A stretch of DNA of 42,522 bases, from positions 98,070 through 140,591 of the forward strand of contig NZ_LR734998.1 of NCBI RefSeq assembly GCF_900009265.2, given 5' to 3'. Position numbers and translations under genes: made by a program. The DNA comes from Planktothrix paucivesiculata PCC 9631. GTDB lineage: Bacteria > Cyanobacteriota > Cyanobacteriia > Cyanobacteriales > Microcoleaceae. Under the pieces are notes generated by a model. That model was given only the letters and a program-made list of their open reading frames with translations, made no database searches and was not told the origin of the DNA. This document shows positions 41,375 to 42,522 of the stretch, piece by piece (within the stretch, counting starts at the first letter, position 1; every line of letters begins with the position of its first letter).

Positions 41375-42472
41375 GTGGAAGCAACCCATTCACCCCGTCA
41401 TGGCGGAAACTTGATTTGGGCTGCGACCGTGGCCGACTGCTCTCCCTCGGATATTCTGGATTTTTCCGCCAGTATTAATCCTTGGGGGCCGCCCTTGTCG
41501 GCTTTGGATGCAATTCAAAGCCATCTGAGGGATTTAAAAGCCTATCCCAACCCCGACTATGGGGAATTGAGGGAAGCGATCGCAACTCAGATCAACCGCG
41601 AAACAGGATCGGACTTGCTTGGGGCGGATTGGATTTTACCCGGAAATGGGGCAGCAGAGTTACTGACCTGGGCAGGACGGGAACTAGCCGCACTAGATGC
41701 GACCTATTTACTGACTCCTGCCTTTGGCGACTATGGCCGGGCACTCAAGGCTTTTGAGGGGAATGTGATTGAGTGTCCGCTTTGGATGGCTTCTGTTGAG
41801 TTGGATTTTTCTATGCCTCAACCCTTGAATCTTAACTCGGGGTTATTGTTCAATAATCCCCATAACCCCACCGGAAAACTATTTGCTGCTGAGATATTAT
41901 TAGAATCCTTAAAACAGTTTGCTTTGGTGGTGGTGGATGAGGCATTTATGGATTTTCTCCGTCCCACCAAACAGCAAAGTTTAGTGTCTTGGGTGAAGGA
42001 CTATGAAAATTTAGTGATTTTGCGATCGCTGACCAAATTCTATAGTTTGCCTGGACTGCGTTTAGGATATGCGATCGCCCATCCCCAACGCTTAGAAAAA
42101 TGGCAACACTGGCGCGATCCGTGGCCTGTGAATAGTTTGGCGGTGGCGGCCGGAATTGCTGTTTTAAAAGATAAGGAATTTCAACAACAAACCTGGAATT
42201 GGTTAGAAAATTCCCGACCTCAATTATATCATAATTTAGCCAATATATCAGGATTAAAACCCTATGCGGGTGTCGCTAATTTTATTTTAGTAAAATCTGA
42301 TGTTTCGGTTTCTAAATTGCAATTAAATCTATTAAAAAAATATCGCATTCTAATTAGAGATTGTTTAAGTTTTCCCAGTTTAGGCGATCGCTATTTCCGA
42401 GTTGCCGTTAGAACAGAAGCCGAAAATCAAAGGTTAATTGAGGGGTTAAAGTGGGTAATGGGTAATGGGTAA
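41375..42472 (+). CDS. cobD: CobD-like threonine-phosphate decarboxylase / aminotransferase class I-II
   Basis: A 365-residue PLP enzyme. CobD makes (R)-1-amino-2-propanol phosphate from threonine phosphate for the cobalamin nucleotide loop. Features: HGGNLIWAA and LDFSASINPWGPP at the start, typical of CobD rather than HisC, YPNPDYGELREAIA, NNPHNPTG at 160-167, DEAF at 188-191, and the PLP lysine Lys221 in SLTKFYSLPGLRLGYAIAHP. GTG start 9 bp after hup. The last residues (VMGNG) and the stop are encoded by the heptamer array, so the native C-terminus may have been replaced. A HisC-like paralogue is the alternative. Confidence 0.85.
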   Translation: MEATHSPRHGGNLIWAATVADCSPSDILDFSASINPWGPPLSALDAIQSHLRDLKAYPNPDYGELREAIATQINRETGSDLLGADWILPGNGAAELLTWAGRELAALDATYLLTPAFGDYGRALKAFEGNVIECPLWMASVELDFSMPQPLNLNSGLLFNNPHNPTGKLFAAEILLESLKQFALVVVDEAFMDFLRPTKQQSLVSWVKDYENLVILRSLTKFYSLPGLRLGYAIAHPQRLEKWQHWRDPWPVNSLAVAAGIAVLKDKEFQQQTWNWLENSRPQLYHNLANISGLKPYAGVANFILVKSDVSVSKLQLNLLKKYRILIRDCLSFPSLGDRYFRVAVRTEAENQRLIEGLKWVMGNG

Positions 42473-42522
42473 TGGGTAATGGGTAATGGGTAATGGGTAA
42501 TGGGTAATGGGTAATGGGTAAT
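42450..42522. repeat. STRR heptamer array (GGGTAAT units), runs off the window
   Basis: At least ten GGGTAAT units without interruption, starting inside the last codons of the CobD-like gene and continuing past the window end. Same unit, in reverse complement, as at 63-136. Confidence 0.95.

Overview
The window looks like chromosomal DNA of a filamentous cyanobacterium, most like the Planktothrix/Oscillatoria group, although the genus is an inference. The support is: photosystem II PsbU, cytochrome b6f PetN, a cyanobacterial-type photolyase and cyanobacterial-type GshA, the HetZ/PatU pair, KGK and DUF4168 proteins, at least 15 copies of the cyanobacterial HIP1 octamer (GCGATCGC), AT-rich coding sequence, and heptamer short tandem repeats (STRR) of the cyanobacterial kind. 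I see no phage, transposase, CRISPR array, rRNA or tRNA.

Layout. 1-3118 (+): STRR array, then folK, a Nudix hydrolase, photolyase and a small exported-looking protein. 3115-5413 (-): nadB (its stop overlaps the stop of the small + gene) and psbU, with a strong inverted repeat upstream of nadB. 5414-6023: long intergenic region with a minus-strand terminator and a possible small + ORF. 6024-10628 (-): hetZ-patU-tgpA-like, apparently one operon (8-bp overlap, then 29 bp). The tgpA-like product keeps the fold but lacks all three expected catalytic residues. 10799-14778: hypothetical protein, a PP2C phosphatase with zinc ribbon and kinase-like remnant (-), an SDR protein (+), a small membrane protein (-) and the 29-codon petN. 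15008-22529: a 1257-aa polytopic membrane protein, a BcsA-like glycosyltransferase with a PilZ-like end, and a winged-helix/membrane protein (-). 22626-30092: a MacB/DevA-type ATPase without permease, a GDSL esterase with PEP-CTERM tail, a PaaK-like adenylate-forming enzyme, a Ser/Thr kinase, and a cytoplasmic AmiC/UrtA-like sensor fused to GGDEF. 30252-37690: class I glutamine amidotransferase, gamma-glutamyltransferase, two DUF4168 paralogues, a KGK protein, a conserved hypothetical, gshA and trmL. 37691-42522: terminator, long structured leader, LysM/M23 peptidase with a TTG start, a 673-bp repeat-containing spacer, hup, and a CobD-like PLP enzyme whose last codons and stop lie inside an STRR array that runs off the window.

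How the parts fit. Most genes are housekeeping: folate, NAD, glutathione, cobalamin, DNA repair and photosynthesis. A signalling layer is spread through the window: Ser/Thr kinase, PP2C phosphatase, diguanylate cyclase, PilZ-like glycosyltransferase and the HetZ/PatU regulators. A cell-envelope layer is also present: BcsA-like synthase, LysM/M23 hydrolase, PEP-CTERM esterase and TgpA-like pseudoenzyme. Intergenic DNA is rich in small palindromic and tandem repeats, including a ~66-bp element present three times and a GTTGTTG-type palindrome family at two loci. I found no clear-cut new defence or mobile system. The best candidates for something undescribed are the catalytically dead TgpA homologue tied to hetZ-patU, the sensor-GGDEF fusion with a degenerate I-site, the PP2C with a pseudokinase-like region, and the structured leader of the M23 gene.
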